Positions 17,112 through 26,847 of a stretch of 64,000 nt of DNA are shown piece after piece. Both the position numbers and the translations under genes were made by a program. The notes under the pieces are model-generated. The model saw only the letters and a program-made list of their open reading frames with translations, ran no database searches and was not told the origin of the DNA. The DNA comes from Treponema sp. Marseille-Q4130 (lineage in GTDB: Bacteria; Spirochaetota; Spirochaetia; Treponematales; Treponemataceae), in contig NZ_JACSET010000014.1 in assembly GCF_014334325.1 (NCBI RefSeq), forward strand, positions 1-64,000, given 5' to 3'. Position 1 is the first letter of the stretch. Each line of letters opens with the position of its first letter.

Positions 17112-17959
17112 GTGAATTAATAAATAATAAAATCGATTTCGACACATCCCGCAGCTCCGACGATTTGCCGCCGGTCAAAAATCCGCTCCTCTACGTATAC
17201 GGCGCAATTATGAAATTATGTATGTATGCATTTTTCGGCATCGGCAGCGTCGTCCTCGGCCTCGTCGTTTTTCCGATAGAGCGGCTCCTGATTCATCCGA
17301 AAGTACGATTTCAAAGAGCCGCGCGCGCAACCGTTTCGTTTATGTTTCGTTTTTTTATCAATGTCATGCGCACAGTCGGTGTCGTGCGTTTTCGAACGGC
17401 GGACAAAGAAAAGTTCCGCAGCCTTTCGTCGAAGATGGTCGTTGCAAATCATCCGTCCATGCTCGACGTCGTGTTCCTCATTTCGCTTATTCCGAACGCG
17501 GACTGCATCGTGCGCGGGAGCCTTGCCAATTCGCTGTACGCGAGCGTCATCAGACAGCTGTACATCGTCAATACGCTCGGCTACGAAGAGATGTTCGACC
17601 TTTGCAAAAAATCGCTTGCGACCGGAACGAACCTCATCGTATTCCCCGAAGGAACGCGCACTCCGCGCAACGGCACAAACACTTTCAAAAAAGGAGCCGC
17701 CCGTATGGCGCTCGACACGCACTGCGATATCCTGCCCGTATACATCGGCGGCAGCGATAAATACGGACTCGGCAAGCATGACGCGTTTTTTTCATACGCG
17801 CGCTCGGGGGTATACCGATACAACATCTATATGCTGGACGAAATCAAAATCGCAGATTACGAATCGCTTGAACCGCAGATCGCCGCAAAACGCATTACCA
17901 AAAAAATACATCAAACGATTGCGGATAAAGCCATGCTCGTCGACAATCGATTGATATAA
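17108..17959 (+). CDS. lysophospholipid-type acyltransferase (PlsC family)
   Basis: 283 residues from TTG at 17108, which overlaps the previous stop as TTGA and has AGAGGA ten bases upstream; coupled translation is likely. One long membrane segment (about residues 35-65) is followed by the PlsC motifs NHPSMLD (H-x4-D) near 114 and FPEGTRTPRNG near 180, then AARMALDTHCDILPVYIG. The enzyme moves an acyl chain from a carrier to a lipid or sugar acceptor at the membrane. Aryl-polyene clusters carry such an enzyme to load the polyene onto its lipid anchor, which fits the neighbours. Confidence 0.85.
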   Translation: MSELINNKIDFDTSRSSDDLPPVKNPLLYVYGAIMKLCMYAFFGIGSVVLGLVVFPIERLLIHPKVRFQRAARATVSFMFRFFINVMRTVGVVRFRTADKEKFRSLSSKMVVANHPSMLDVVFLISLIPNADCIVRGSLANSLYASVIRQLYIVNTLGYEEMFDLCKKSLATGTNLIVFPEGTRTPRNGTNTFKKGAARMALDTHCDILPVYIGGSDKYGLGKHDAFFSYARSGVYRYNIYMLDEIKIADYESLEPQIAAKRITKKIHQTIADKAMLVDNRLI

Positions 17960-18034
17960 GCCTGTTGTCGATCGTAAGCCCGTATCGATTTTTATTAAAT
18001 TTGAAACGACATATTATTAATTTTGGAGTTCAGT

Positions 18035-19405
18035 ATGGAACAGCGTGAAACCCTCAGTTCAAGGCTCGGATTTATCCTCCTCTCCGCCGGATGTGCGATC
18101 GGAATCGGAAACGTATGGAAGTTTCCGTATATCACAGGCTTTCACGGAGGCAGCGCCTTCGTACTCGTGTATTTGTTTTTCCTCGTCATCATGGGTATTC
18201 CGATATTGACGATGGAATTTTCCGTCGGACGTGCGAGCAAAAAAAGTCCGATCCACGCGTTCAACGCGCTCGAAAAGCCGGGACAAAAGTGGCACTTACA
18301 CGGTTATATGGCGCTCGCGGGAAATTACCTGCTTATGATGTTTTACACGACGGTTACCGGTTGGATGCTGCACTATTTTTATCTCAGCGTAACGGGCGCA
18401 TTCGACGGCAAAAACGTTGAGCAGGTAAGCGCCTTTTTTCCGATGATGCTCTCCCAACCCGCCGTTATGACGTTTTGGATGATCGTCGTCGTCGCCGCGG
18501 GCTTTGCAATCTGCGCCGCAGGTTTGAAAAAAGGCGTCGAAAAAATTACCAAGGTAATGATGATCGCACTCTTTGTACTGCTGCTCGTACTTGCGATCCA
18601 CAGCATATTTTTAAAAGGCGGAAGCGCCGGTTTGAAATTTTATCTCCTTCCCGACTTCGAACGGATGAAAGAAACGGGCATCGTCGCAACCGTCGTCGCT
18701 GCGATGAATCAGTCGTTTTTTACGCTGAGCCTCGGCATCGGCGCTATGGCGATTTTCGGCAGCTATATCGGAAAAGAACATTCGCTGTTCGGCGAATCGA
18801 TACGCGTCGCCGCCCTCGATACCTTTATCGCATTTTTTGCCGGCCTCATCATATTTCCGGCGTGTTCGGCGTTCGGCGTCGATGCGGGAAGCGGCCCGAA
18901 CCTGCTGTTTATTACGCTGCCGAATATCTTCAACAATATGGCAGGCGGACGAATTTGGGGCAGCCTCTTTTTTATCTTTATGGCCTTTGCGGCTTTTTCC
19001 ACCGTCATCGCCGTCTTCGAAACGATCATTGCGTGTAATATCGATTTGACCGGCCGGTCCCGGAAAAAAATCGCGCTCACCAACACATTCATACTGATAG
19101 CTCTTTCACTTCCGTGCGTGCTCGGCTTCAATGTGCTTTCGGGCGTACAGCCGCTCGGCAAAGGTTCAGGCATCCTCGACTTGGAAGATTTTTTAGTCAG
19201 CAATATCGCGCTTCCGCTCGGCTCGCTCGTCTACCTTTTGTTCTGTGTGTCGAAGCGCGGCTGGGGATGGAAAAATTTTACCGAAGAAGCGAACGCCGGA
19301 GACGGCGCAAAGCTTCCGAATTGGCTGCGGTTTTATACGACGTATATTTTGCCCGTCATCATCGTGTCGATATTTATCATCGGCATAAAGGATAAATTTT
19401 TCTGA
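18035..19405 (+). CDS. neurotransmitter:sodium symporter (SNF) family amino-acid transporter
   Basis: 456 residues from ATG 18035, with TTGGAG seven bases upstream. About eleven to twelve membrane segments. The signature GCAIGIGNVWKFPYITGFHGGSAF near residue 21 (shown only in part: GIGNVWKFPY) holds the sodium and substrate site of segment 1, and MEFSVGRASKKSP follows. The protein imports an amino acid or related solute with Na+. It follows the lipid-type operon by 75 bp and may be transcribed separately. Confidence 0.92.
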   Translation: MEQRETLSSRLGFILLSAGCAIGIGNVWKFPYITGFHGGSAFVLVYLFFLVIMGIPILTMEFSVGRASKKSPIHAFNALEKPGQKWHLHGYMALAGNYLLMMFYTTVTGWMLHYFYLSVTGAFDGKNVEQVSAFFPMMLSQPAVMTFWMIVVVAAGFAICAAGLKKGVEKITKVMMIALFVLLLVLAIHSIFLKGGSAGLKFYLLPDFERMKETGIVATVVAAMNQSFFTLSLGIGAMAIFGSYIGKEHSLFGESIRVAALDTFIAFFAGLIIFPACSAFGVDAGSGPNLLFITLPNIFNNMAGGRIWGSLFFIFMAFAAFSTVIAVFETIIACNIDLTGRSRKKIALTNTFILIALSLPCVLGFNVLSGVQPLGKGSGILDLEDFLVSNIALPLGSLVYLLFCVSKRGWGWKNFTEEANAGDGAKLPNWLRFYTTYILPVIIVSIFIIGIKDKFF

Positions 19406-19431
19406 ACGGGTTTCATTTGTCTTATTCCGCC

Positions 19432-19477
19432 CGTCGTACTTGAAGCGTTCGGCGGAAGGGCATCGAAAAGTACGACG
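19432..19477 (+). terminator. weak stem-loop behind the symporter gene
   Basis: CGTCGTACTT pairs with AAGTACGACG over a loop of about 26 bases, but only a short T/C-rich stretch follows. It may end the symporter transcript before the kinase gene at 19568. Confidence 0.3.
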
Positions 19478-19567
19478 TTCTCTGCTGTTTCGATCGGTAC
19501 TTCCGTATTCAAACGCCGGTGTTGTAAAAACCGTAAGAACGCAGCATAATAATTTTCGGAGGATCAT

Positions 19568-20488
19568 ATGAAAATTGTCAATTTCGGTTCGCTGAACATC
19601 GATCATGTCTATACGGTGCCGCATTTCGTGCGTCCGGGAGAAACGCTTGCGGCCGTGCGGCGCGACATATTTCCCGGCGGCAAAGGATTGAATCAGACGA
19701 CGGCGCTTACCCGTGCGCTCGGCAAAGCGTCCGGTATTGAAATCTGCATTGCGGGCGGGATCGGCAAAAACGACGGAGCGATTTTAAAACAGGCCATCAT
19801 CGATATGAACGTCGACACGGCATTGCTCGGAGAATACGATGCGCCGTCGGGACACACGTTTATACAAGTGGACGCATCGGGGCAAAACAGCATCGTCTAT
19901 TACGCCGGAACGAACAAAATGCAGACGAAAGATTTCATCGACGGCGTGCTCGCTCATTTTTCAAAAGGCGATTTTATTATCCTCCAAAACGAAATCAATA
20001 TGCTCGATTACATCATTGAAAAAGCGCACGAGCGCGGACTCGTGATTTTTTTCAATCCGTCGCCGTTCGAAAAAAGCATTCTCGATCTGCCGCTGCACTA
20101 CGTCGATTGTTTTCTCGTAAACGAAGTGGAAGCCGCCGATATTGCGGGGGTGCCCGTCGGAAACGGCGATGAACTCCTTCGCGCCGTGACACAAAAATTC
20201 AGCAGCGCGTCGGTCGTGCTGACGCTCGGAAAACACGGCGTCGCCTACAAAGATGCGAGCGGCACGTACCGCCACGGAGTTTACGACGTGGACGTTGTCG
20301 ACACGACGGCGGCGGGAGATACGTTTACCGGCTATTTTATCGTGTGCCGCGCGCTCGGCATGCCCGTCGAAAAAGCGCTCGAATACGCATCGAAAGCGTC
20401 GTCCATTGCGGTGTCGCGAAAAGGCGCATCCCCGTCGATTCCGACATTCGACGAAGTTGAGCGCTGTACGCTCGCGCTGAAAAACTGA
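19568..20488 (+). CDS. PfkB-family sugar kinase, ribokinase-like
   Basis: 306 residues. The first signature GGKGLNQTTALTRALG is near residue 37, and the second, DTTAAGDTFTGYF, near 241 holds the catalytic Asp and the anion hole. GSLNIDHVYTVPH near the start is typical for ribokinase. It phosphorylates ribose or another sugar or nucleoside with ATP in the cytosol. CGGAGGATC stands before the ATG. It converges on the response-regulator gene. Confidence 0.85.
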   Translation: MKIVNFGSLNIDHVYTVPHFVRPGETLAAVRRDIFPGGKGLNQTTALTRALGKASGIEICIAGGIGKNDGAILKQAIIDMNVDTALLGEYDAPSGHTFIQVDASGQNSIVYYAGTNKMQTKDFIDGVLAHFSKGDFIILQNEINMLDYIIEKAHERGLVIFFNPSPFEKSILDLPLHYVDCFLVNEVEAADIAGVPVGNGDELLRAVTQKFSSASVVLTLGKHGVAYKDASGTYRHGVYDVDVVDTTAAGDTFTGYFIVCRALGMPVEKALEYASKASSIAVSRKGASPSIPTFDEVERCTLALKN

Positions 20489-20559
20489 TCCCTTCCCGGA
20501 CAATATGAAATAATAATTAGCCGGGCCTTTCCTAGCATCCGACCGGGTTTTAGAAACGC

Positions 20560-22188
20560 TCAGCCGTTATCCGAAACCGAGCCGGATTGCCGCGGTGCGT
20601 ATGTATCGTTTGCCGGATCGGCTCGGTATTCGCGCGGCGAAAGCCCGGTCACTTTTTTGAAAATAAAACTGAAGTAGTGCGGATCGTTGAAACCTGTTTT
20701 GTATGCGATGTCCGCGCTTTTCATATCGGTCGATTTTAATAATTTTTTTGCGCGGGCGATCCGTACCCCCGTTAAATATTCGATAAATGTCGTATTGCAT
20801 TCCTGTGAAAATATCGTGCTGAAATGATTCGGACTGAAATGCACTGCGTCCGCAACCGAACGCAGGCAAATGTCGGGGTCTGCAAAATTCGTGTCGATAT
20901 ATTTTTTTGCGCGCAGGATGACGTCGGCGTAGTGTCCGCGTACGTGCTCGTTGCGGTAGCGCAGCACGGAAGCGAGCACTTTTTCGATTTCCGCGATAAA
21001 GGTTTTTTCGTTCTGCACGGCGGCATCGATAAACGCATGCGTGAGGATTTCCGGCATAACGCTTTGAATGTTTCCGCCGAACTGTTCGATTATCTTCGAC
21101 ACCGCCATGATCACGTCGACGAGAAGATAGGATGCGATGATCGAAAAGCGCTCCCGATTGTCGCCGAGCAGCGCTATGTATTCCCGTATGATTTGATCGA
21201 TTTCGCTTTCGTCGGCATAATTGAGGCGTTCGACCAGCGGATCGTTTTCCTGCAGCACGATGGAATTGTTTTGCGATGCGTCGATATCGCCCGCACTTAT
21301 TATTTTATTTTTGTCCGAAATGCGGCAGCGTTTTAAAATCGACGATGCGTCCTGAAACGAATTGACGATGTGCGATATGTGTTCGGCGACCGAACCGATC
21401 GCAGTGATAATCGTACACGCCGTGTTTTTTGCGATTTCATGCCGGATCGTGTCGGCGATGTTGAACGCCGCCTCTTCGCACGATTCTTTTGCGCCGCTTT
21501 TGATGATCGAAACGAAGGTATCGGGCGCGATAAAAAATCCGATGCTGTCGGGCATGCTTGCGCTTACCGACAGGACAATCGATTTTGCGGCGATCAACGC
21601 ATCGACCGTATCGTCCGCGCTTGCGATCGTGCTGACGCTTACGATATAAAAGCGCGCGACGAGATCGATGCCGAGCGCTTCCGCTTTTTGGATGGCCGTA
21701 TGCGTATCGAGTGCGCCGAGTACGATATCCGAACAAAGCTTTTCGCGAGCGAGCACGATATTCGATTCGAGTTCCGCTTTCATCCGCGAGATGTCGGTAA
21801 ATTGCCGGCGCTCCAGGTCGAGCTTTTCGGCAACGCGGTTTAAGCAGCGAAGAATTTCATCGAGCGTAAACGGTTTTAAAATATAATCTTCCACACCGAT
21901 CGAAATCGCTTTTTTTGCGTAATCGAATTCGTCGTGTCCGGACAGGATGACGATCGATATTTTCGGCTGCAATTTTTTTACCGCCTGCGCGAGTTCGAGC
22001 CCGTCCATAAACGGCATTTTGATATCGGTGATGAGGATGTCCGGCTTTATATCCTGTATCATCGAAAGCGCGATTTCTCCGTCGCCCGCTTCGCCTGCAA
22101 ACGAAAAGCGCGACTTTTCCCAATCGATTTTTGTGCGGAGACCTTCGCGGACGATCATTTCATCGTCGACGATAAAGACGCTGTACAT
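20560..22188 (-). CDS. YesN-type response regulator with AraC DNA-binding domain
   Basis: 542 residues. The receiver domain is at residues 1-120: VFIVDDE at the start, the phospho-acceptor D55 in DILITDIKMPF, and ILSGHDEFDYAKKA then ILKPF. A long linker follows, and a C-terminal AraC domain (about 425-530) with ADVILRAKKYIDTNF, SVADAVHFSPNHFSTIF and SADIAYKTGFNDPHYF. It starts one base after the kinase gene, so the two form a two-component pair. It probably controls the sugar transporter upstream on the same strand. Confidence 0.92.
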   Translation of the reverse strand: MYSVFIVDDEMIVREGLRTKIDWEKSRFSFAGEAGDGEIALSMIQDIKPDILITDIKMPFMDGLELAQAVKKLQPKISIVILSGHDEFDYAKKAISIGVEDYILKPFTLDEILRCLNRVAEKLDLERRQFTDISRMKAELESNIVLAREKLCSDIVLGALDTHTAIQKAEALGIDLVARFYIVSVSTIASADDTVDALIAAKSIVLSVSASMPDSIGFFIAPDTFVSIIKSGAKESCEEAAFNIADTIRHEIAKNTACTIITAIGSVAEHISHIVNSFQDASSILKRCRISDKNKIISAGDIDASQNNSIVLQENDPLVERLNYADESEIDQIIREYIALLGDNRERFSIIASYLLVDVIMAVSKIIEQFGGNIQSVMPEILTHAFIDAAVQNEKTFIAEIEKVLASVLRYRNEHVRGHYADVILRAKKYIDTNFADPDICLRSVADAVHFSPNHFSTIFSQECNTTFIEYLTGVRIARAKKLLKSTDMKSADIAYKTGFNDPHYFSFIFKKVTGLSPREYRADPANDTYAPRQSGSVSDNG

Positions 22189-22189
22189 A

Positions 22190-23644
22190 TTATCCCCCGC
22201 TCCCGTACGTTTCGACAGGCACCGTAAACGAAACGCGCGTCCCTTTGCCGCGTTCGCTCGTTATCGAAAGCGACACCGACGTATCGTAATACAGATTGAG
22301 GCGCTTGTTCACATTGTACAGACCGTATGTGTGCAGGTTTTCCGCAGGAGACGTTTGCAGCAACTCATCGCGGATGATTTTAAGCCGCTCTTCCGTAAAT
22401 CCTATGCCGTTATCTTCGACGGTAAATCGTATGCGCGTATCGCCGCCGTCCGCTGCCGCAGTTTTTTTTGCCGTTACCGAGATAATCCCCCGCCCTCGTT
22501 TATTTTTGATGCCGTGATAGATCGCGTTTTCGACGAGCGGCTGCAAAACCAATTTAAGGACGGGGATGTCGCCGATCCCTTCGTCGGCGTCGAGCGTATA
22601 GTCGAGGATGTCGGCATAGCGGATACGCTGGATCGTCAGGTAATTCCGCACGTGATCGAGCTCCTGCGCGATCGTTATCCACTCGTGTCCCTTGCTCAGC
22701 GAAATGCGAAAAAAATCCGAAAACGCGCGCGTTATTTTTATGACGGCGTCTTTTTTTTCCGATTCGGCGAGCCAGATAATCGTATCGAATGTATTGTATA
22801 AAAAGTGCGGTGTAATCTGCGCCTGCAGCGTTTTCATTTCCGCCTTTTGCAGATTTTGCTGCTCTTTAATATTTTCATCGATGAGGTCGGTTATCTTTCC
22901 CGCCATAATGTTAAGGTTGAGCGCAAGGTTGTCGAGCTCTTCTACATAGGGCTTTTCCGCACGCGCGCTCAAGTCTCCGTTCGCGATGCGCGACGACAGT
23001 ATTTCCATGTCGTGGATCGGACGCCGTATGTTTTCCGATACCGAAGTGAACGCGTACACGGAAATCATAATAATAATTATTATGATGCCGATCTGTATAT
23101 ACATAAGCGTGATCGACGAGTGTTTTAAACTTTCGTTCGTATTCGTCGACGATTCGATTTCCGCAACGATGTAATCCTGCAAAATGTCGTAGATGAGCGA
23201 TGATACGCCGCGTATTTCATCCATCGTCTTTTCGTTTTCGGCGACCGTTGTGCCCGAGTCGATTTGCCTGCCGAGCATATCGACGTAATTTTCAAGCGTT
23301 TTTTCCGCCCGCGAAACGACGACAAGCAGCTGCCGGTTGTCATCGCGTATCGTCGAGCGCGCGATCTCGGCGATGCCCGACCGTATGCGTTCGAGTATGA
23401 CGTATTGCCGTCCTTCGGCAAAATCGACTTTTCCCGCAACGATGTCCCATATTTCGTCGGAAATTTCGGTTTTGACGATTTGGCTCAGCCTGTTCGCACG
23501 ACTCACGTTGGTAATGATTTTATCGTATTGCAGCGTGTACATGCGCTGCGCAATTATGGAATAAGCCGTCGGTATGATCATGAGGACGATGATGAAGATA
23601 TAGGAAAAGCTCAAGTGCTTTTTTATGCTGTTCGTTTTTTGCAT
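22190..23644 (-). CDS. YesM-type sensor histidine kinase
   Basis: 484 residues. Two membrane segments (about 13-32 and 178-202) flank an extracytoplasmic helical sensor region. A HAMP linker (RRPIHDMEILSSRIANGDLS, near 208) leads to the His_kinase domain with QAQITPHFLYNTF, phospho-acceptor about H280, and the ATPase domain with LVENAIYHG and VEDNGIGF. The gene is nine bases downstream of a lipoprotein-type sugar-binding protein and directly upstream of the response regulator, which suggests that the binding protein presents the ligand to this kinase. Confidence 0.92.
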   Translation of the reverse strand: MQKTNSIKKHLSFSYIFIIVLMIIPTAYSIIAQRMYTLQYDKIITNVSRANRLSQIVKTEISDEIWDIVAGKVDFAEGRQYVILERIRSGIAEIARSTIRDDNRQLLVVVSRAEKTLENYVDMLGRQIDSGTTVAENEKTMDEIRGVSSLIYDILQDYIVAEIESSTNTNESLKHSSITLMYIQIGIIIIIIMISVYAFTSVSENIRRPIHDMEILSSRIANGDLSARAEKPYVEELDNLALNLNIMAGKITDLIDENIKEQQNLQKAEMKTLQAQITPHFLYNTFDTIIWLAESEKKDAVIKITRAFSDFFRISLSKGHEWITIAQELDHVRNYLTIQRIRYADILDYTLDADEGIGDIPVLKLVLQPLVENAIYHGIKNKRGRGIISVTAKKTAAADGGDTRIRFTVEDNGIGFTEERLKIIRDELLQTSPAENLHTYGLYNVNKRLNLYYDTSVSLSITSERGKGTRVSFTVPVETYGSGG

Positions 23645-23653
23645 GATCGTATA

Positions 23654-24640
23654 TCAATAACCTCGCGGCGGCACATCATCGAGATTGTCGTTTTCAGTAA
23701 ACACCCGCTCGGGTATATCGGTACGACGCGGAATGGATTTTCCCTCCGCCAAAAGCTTGACGAGTTCCATAACACGCTCACCGCTGTCGGGATTGCATTC
23801 GACGACACAGTTGATCTCTCCCGCCTTCAGCCTATCGAGCGCTTCCTGTTCCGCATCGTAGCTTACGACGACGATGTCCTTTCCCGTTCGGATCCCGTGT
23901 TCGCGGAGCACATCCAAAAAACCGAGCGTCATCCCGTCGTTGTTGGAGACGATTATATCGATCGGCTTTCCGTCTATTGAAAGGGAGCCGTTCGCCGCTA
24001 AAATCGTCTTTGCGATCTCTTTTCCCCGCGACCGGATAAAGTCTCCGCTTTCGCTGTATACGATCGAAAAGCGGTCATCGTCCCCGAGCACTTCCCGAAA
24101 ACCGCTTGAGCGGCCGTCCGATGCGGATGATCCGTCGGTACCGCGTATTTCGAGGATATTGAAGGGGCCGCTTTTGTTTCTAAATTTACCGAGCAAAAAG
24201 CGTGCGGCGGCGCGTCCTTCTTCAACGCTGTCCGTTCCGATGTATCCGGCATAGAGGTCTTCGTTCGATACGGTGAGCTTTCTGTCGCACACGATGACGG
24301 GAATTCCCGCGTCTTTCGCTTCGCGCAATACATTGTCCCAGCCGTCCTGCACGATCGGAACGAAAACGATGACATCGACTTGATAAACTATAAACGAACG
24401 GATCGCTTTGATTTGATTTTCCTGCTTTTGTTCGGCATTTTCATACAGGAGCCGGATACCTGAGCGTTCGGCGGCAAGGCGCATCGATTTTGTATTGAAC
24501 GTGCGCCATGCGCTTTCCGCGCCGATCTGCGAAAATCCGAGTATGATACTGCTTTGTGCCCGCTCTTCGTTTGCTTTTTTTGTACAGCCGGAGAGCGCAC
24601 ACAAAAACGCGGCTCCGATACAAAGGCCTATATTACGCAT
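23654..24640 (-). CDS. sugar-binding lipoprotein, YtfQ-like, probable sensor partner
   Basis: 328 residues if it starts at 24640 (GGAAAG seven bases upstream); an in-frame ATG at 24661 or further upstream would add residues. The signal peptide ends in ALSGC, a good lipobox. The mature part is a periplasmic-binding fold of type 1 starting with ILGFSQIGAESAWR, close in pattern to the transporter's own binding protein at 28495 (TVGYAQVGAESDWR). It sits between the permease gene yjfF and the kinase gene, not at the head of the operon, so a sensing role is more likely than transport. This is inference. Confidence 0.85.
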   Translation of the reverse strand: MRNIGLCIGAAFLCALSGCTKKANEERAQSSIILGFSQIGAESAWRTFNTKSMRLAAERSGIRLLYENAEQKQENQIKAIRSFIVYQVDVIVFVPIVQDGWDNVLREAKDAGIPVIVCDRKLTVSNEDLYAGYIGTDSVEEGRAAARFLLGKFRNKSGPFNILEIRGTDGSSASDGRSSGFREVLGDDDRFSIVYSESGDFIRSRGKEIAKTILAANGSLSIDGKPIDIIVSNNDGMTLGFLDVLREHGIRTGKDIVVVSYDAEQEALDRLKAGEINCVVECNPDSGERVMELVKLLAEGKSIPRRTDIPERVFTENDNLDDVPPRGY

Positions 24641-24730
24641 AATACTTTCCGTATAGCGCATTATACACCGTAACGGCTGCAAACACAAACGATGCGGACA
24701 TACCGAACGCGCCGACGCGCGCATTTACAC

Positions 24731-25762
24731 TTACTGCCGCCTTTGATTTTTCATCATGATAAATACGCTCTGCAGCACGATGAAAAAACAGAGCAGTGCG
24801 GACAGCACGATTTTATTCCACCACGACGAAAGCGTTCCGTTGCACCGGATATAGGTTTCGATCGTCGCTTTGATGAGCACGCCGAAAAAGGTTCCGATAA
24901 CGGTGCCGACGCCGCCGGTAAGCATCGTACCGCCGATAACCGCCGATGCGATGGCATCCATTTCAAAGCCGCGCGCCTGTTCGACGAAACCGCTCGTCGT
25001 GTTGAGACAAAAGACGAATCCCGCAAGAGAGGCGAGAAATCCGTTGAGCATATACGCGAGGAATTTCGTTTTGCGCACATTGATACCCATGAGCAGAGCC
25101 GACTGTTCGTTGCCGCCGACCGCAAAAAGATTGCGTCCGAATTTCGTATACTTGCAAACGTACCAGATGACGGCCATTGCGGCGAGCGCGATGATAACGC
25201 TCGGATGGATAAACGGATACATCTTTACACCGCGTCTGTTTACCGTCGCGCCGATAAGCAGATGGATATCTTTATTCGCGATGGCGAGAAAGGTTCGGTT
25301 TTCGGTGATGGCGATTTGGTTGACGCTGATGATCGCCGTCAGCCCGCGGCAAAAAAACATTCCCGCGAGCGTGATGATAAAGGGCTGCAGCTTCATATAG
25401 GCGACGAGAAATCCCTGAACCGCTCCGAATACGACACCGAACAGCAGCACGAAAAAAATCGCAGCCCACGCATTCATCCCCATGTTTTGCATGGAATACG
25501 CGAGCATCATACACACAAGGCCGACGACCGAACCGATGGAAATATCGATGCCGCCGGTGATCATGATGATCGTCATACCTGAAGCGGCGATTATCAATCC
25601 TGCATTGTCGATAAGCATATTGCAAAACGTTTGAAATTTACCGAAACCCGCATCGGCAAAGATGATGCAGCCTGCGATATACATTATGACGAACAGAACG
25701 ATCGTAACGAAGAGCAAAAAATTGCTGCCGTCGAGTTTTCGTTTGAACAGCTGAGTTTTCAT
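24731..25762 (-). CDS. yjfF: sugar ABC transporter permease, YjfF-like
   Basis: 343 residues, about ten membrane segments, RbsC/YjfF family. GMTIIMITGGIDISIGSVVGL near residue 58 and MGINVRKTKF near 215, then the late stretch VIGGTMLTGGVGTVIGTFFG, are conserved in this group. Its start overlaps the end of the other permease by 4 bp (ATGA), so translation is coupled. Together they form a channel for a furanose-type sugar; galactofuranose is the known ligand of the E. coli set. Confidence 0.88.
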   Translation of the reverse strand: MKTQLFKRKLDGSNFLLFVTIVLFVIMYIAGCIIFADAGFGKFQTFCNMLIDNAGLIIAASGMTIIMITGGIDISIGSVVGLVCMMLAYSMQNMGMNAWAAIFFVLLFGVVFGAVQGFLVAYMKLQPFIITLAGMFFCRGLTAIISVNQIAITENRTFLAIANKDIHLLIGATVNRRGVKMYPFIHPSVIIALAAMAVIWYVCKYTKFGRNLFAVGGNEQSALLMGINVRKTKFLAYMLNGFLASLAGFVFCLNTTSGFVEQARGFEMDAIASAVIGGTMLTGGVGTVIGTFFGVLIKATIETYIRCNGTLSSWWNKIVLSALLCFFIVLQSVFIMMKNQRRQ

Positions 25763-26847
25763 TGTGATGCCTCCATCGTTGCGCTGCGGGCATGTCTGCG
25801 CTTCAGCTTATACATCGCACGGATCCGTTTGAACTCCTCCGACTGCAGCGTCACGATGAGAACGACGACGATCGCTTTATATACGGGAAGCTGATCCGCC
25901 GAAACGCCCACGGCATAGAGTCCCGTCGTAAGCGCTTGAATCGTAATCGCGCCGATGACGGAACCGGCAAGATTGAATTTACCGCCGCCGAGACTGTTGC
26001 CGCCGAGGGCTACCGCGAGGATCGCATCGAGCTCCATGTAGAGTCCGATATTGTTTGCATCGCTCGAATAGATACGGCTCGACGAGATGAGGCCTGCGAG
26101 ACCCGATGCGAGTCCGCAAAACACATAGCAAAAAAAGATGACGAGCGTCGAATTGATGCCGACGAGCCGACCCGCTTTCGGATTTATGCCGACCGTTTCA
26201 ATATACATACCGAGCGCGGTTTTTCTGAGCAGCAGCGTCGTCGCGATGACGAAAGCGGCAGCGATAAAAACGGGCGTGGGAATGACGACGCCCGGAATAA
26301 AACCTCCGATGTATTTAAACGATTCCATACGCACATAGAGAATTTGACCGGGCACCATGACGCCGTTGATCTCCCGCGCGCTCAACAACTGCGCGATGCC
26401 GCGCCCTGCGGTAAACAGGATAAGTGTGGCGATCATCGGTTGTATACGAAGGCGAGCCACGAGAAACCCGTTGAACGCGCCGCACGCGACGCCTGCAATC
26501 AGACACATCACCGCCGCGAATGCGAAAGGGACGGCATACGCGTCATAGCTTGAACCGAGCAGGCGGACGCAGACTGCGGCAGCGACCGCTTCGACCGCAC
26601 CTACGGAGATATCCGTACCGCGCGAAGAAGCGACGGCGAGCGTCATGCCGATCGACAAAATGACCAATTCGCACGCACGGTTTAAGATATCGATCGTATA
26701 GCCGTACAGCACACCGTTTTGAATGGATATTTTAAAAAACGACGGCGTGATGATTACGTTTACGCAAAGCATGATGATAAGCGCGGCGACCGGCAGCAGC
26801 AGAGGATTGCGCGCTAACGATTGCCGCAGCGATTTATTCGTTGCCAT
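25759..26847 (-). CDS. ytfT: sugar ABC transporter permease, YtfT-like
   Basis: 362 residues, about ten membrane segments, RbsC-type. LVILSIGMTLAVASSRGTDI near residue 62 and GINPKAGRLVGIN near 220, then LAVALGGNSLGGGKFNLAGS, match YtfT-type permeases. It overlaps ytfR by 14 bp and yjfF by 4 bp. The order ytfQ-ytfR-ytfT-yjfF equals that in E. coli, which makes the assignment of both permeases good. Confidence 0.88.
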   Translation of the reverse strand: MATNKSLRQSLARNPLLLPVAALIIMLCVNVIITPSFFKISIQNGVLYGYTIDILNRACELVILSIGMTLAVASSRGTDISVGAVEAVAAAVCVRLLGSSYDAYAVPFAFAAVMCLIAGVACGAFNGFLVARLRIQPMIATLILFTAGRGIAQLLSAREINGVMVPGQILYVRMESFKYIGGFIPGVVIPTPVFIAAAFVIATTLLLRKTALGMYIETVGINPKAGRLVGINSTLVIFFCYVFCGLASGLAGLISSSRIYSSDANNIGLYMELDAILAVALGGNSLGGGKFNLAGSVIGAITIQALTTGLYAVGVSADQLPVYKAIVVVLIVTLQSEEFKRIRAMYKLKRRHARSATMEASQ

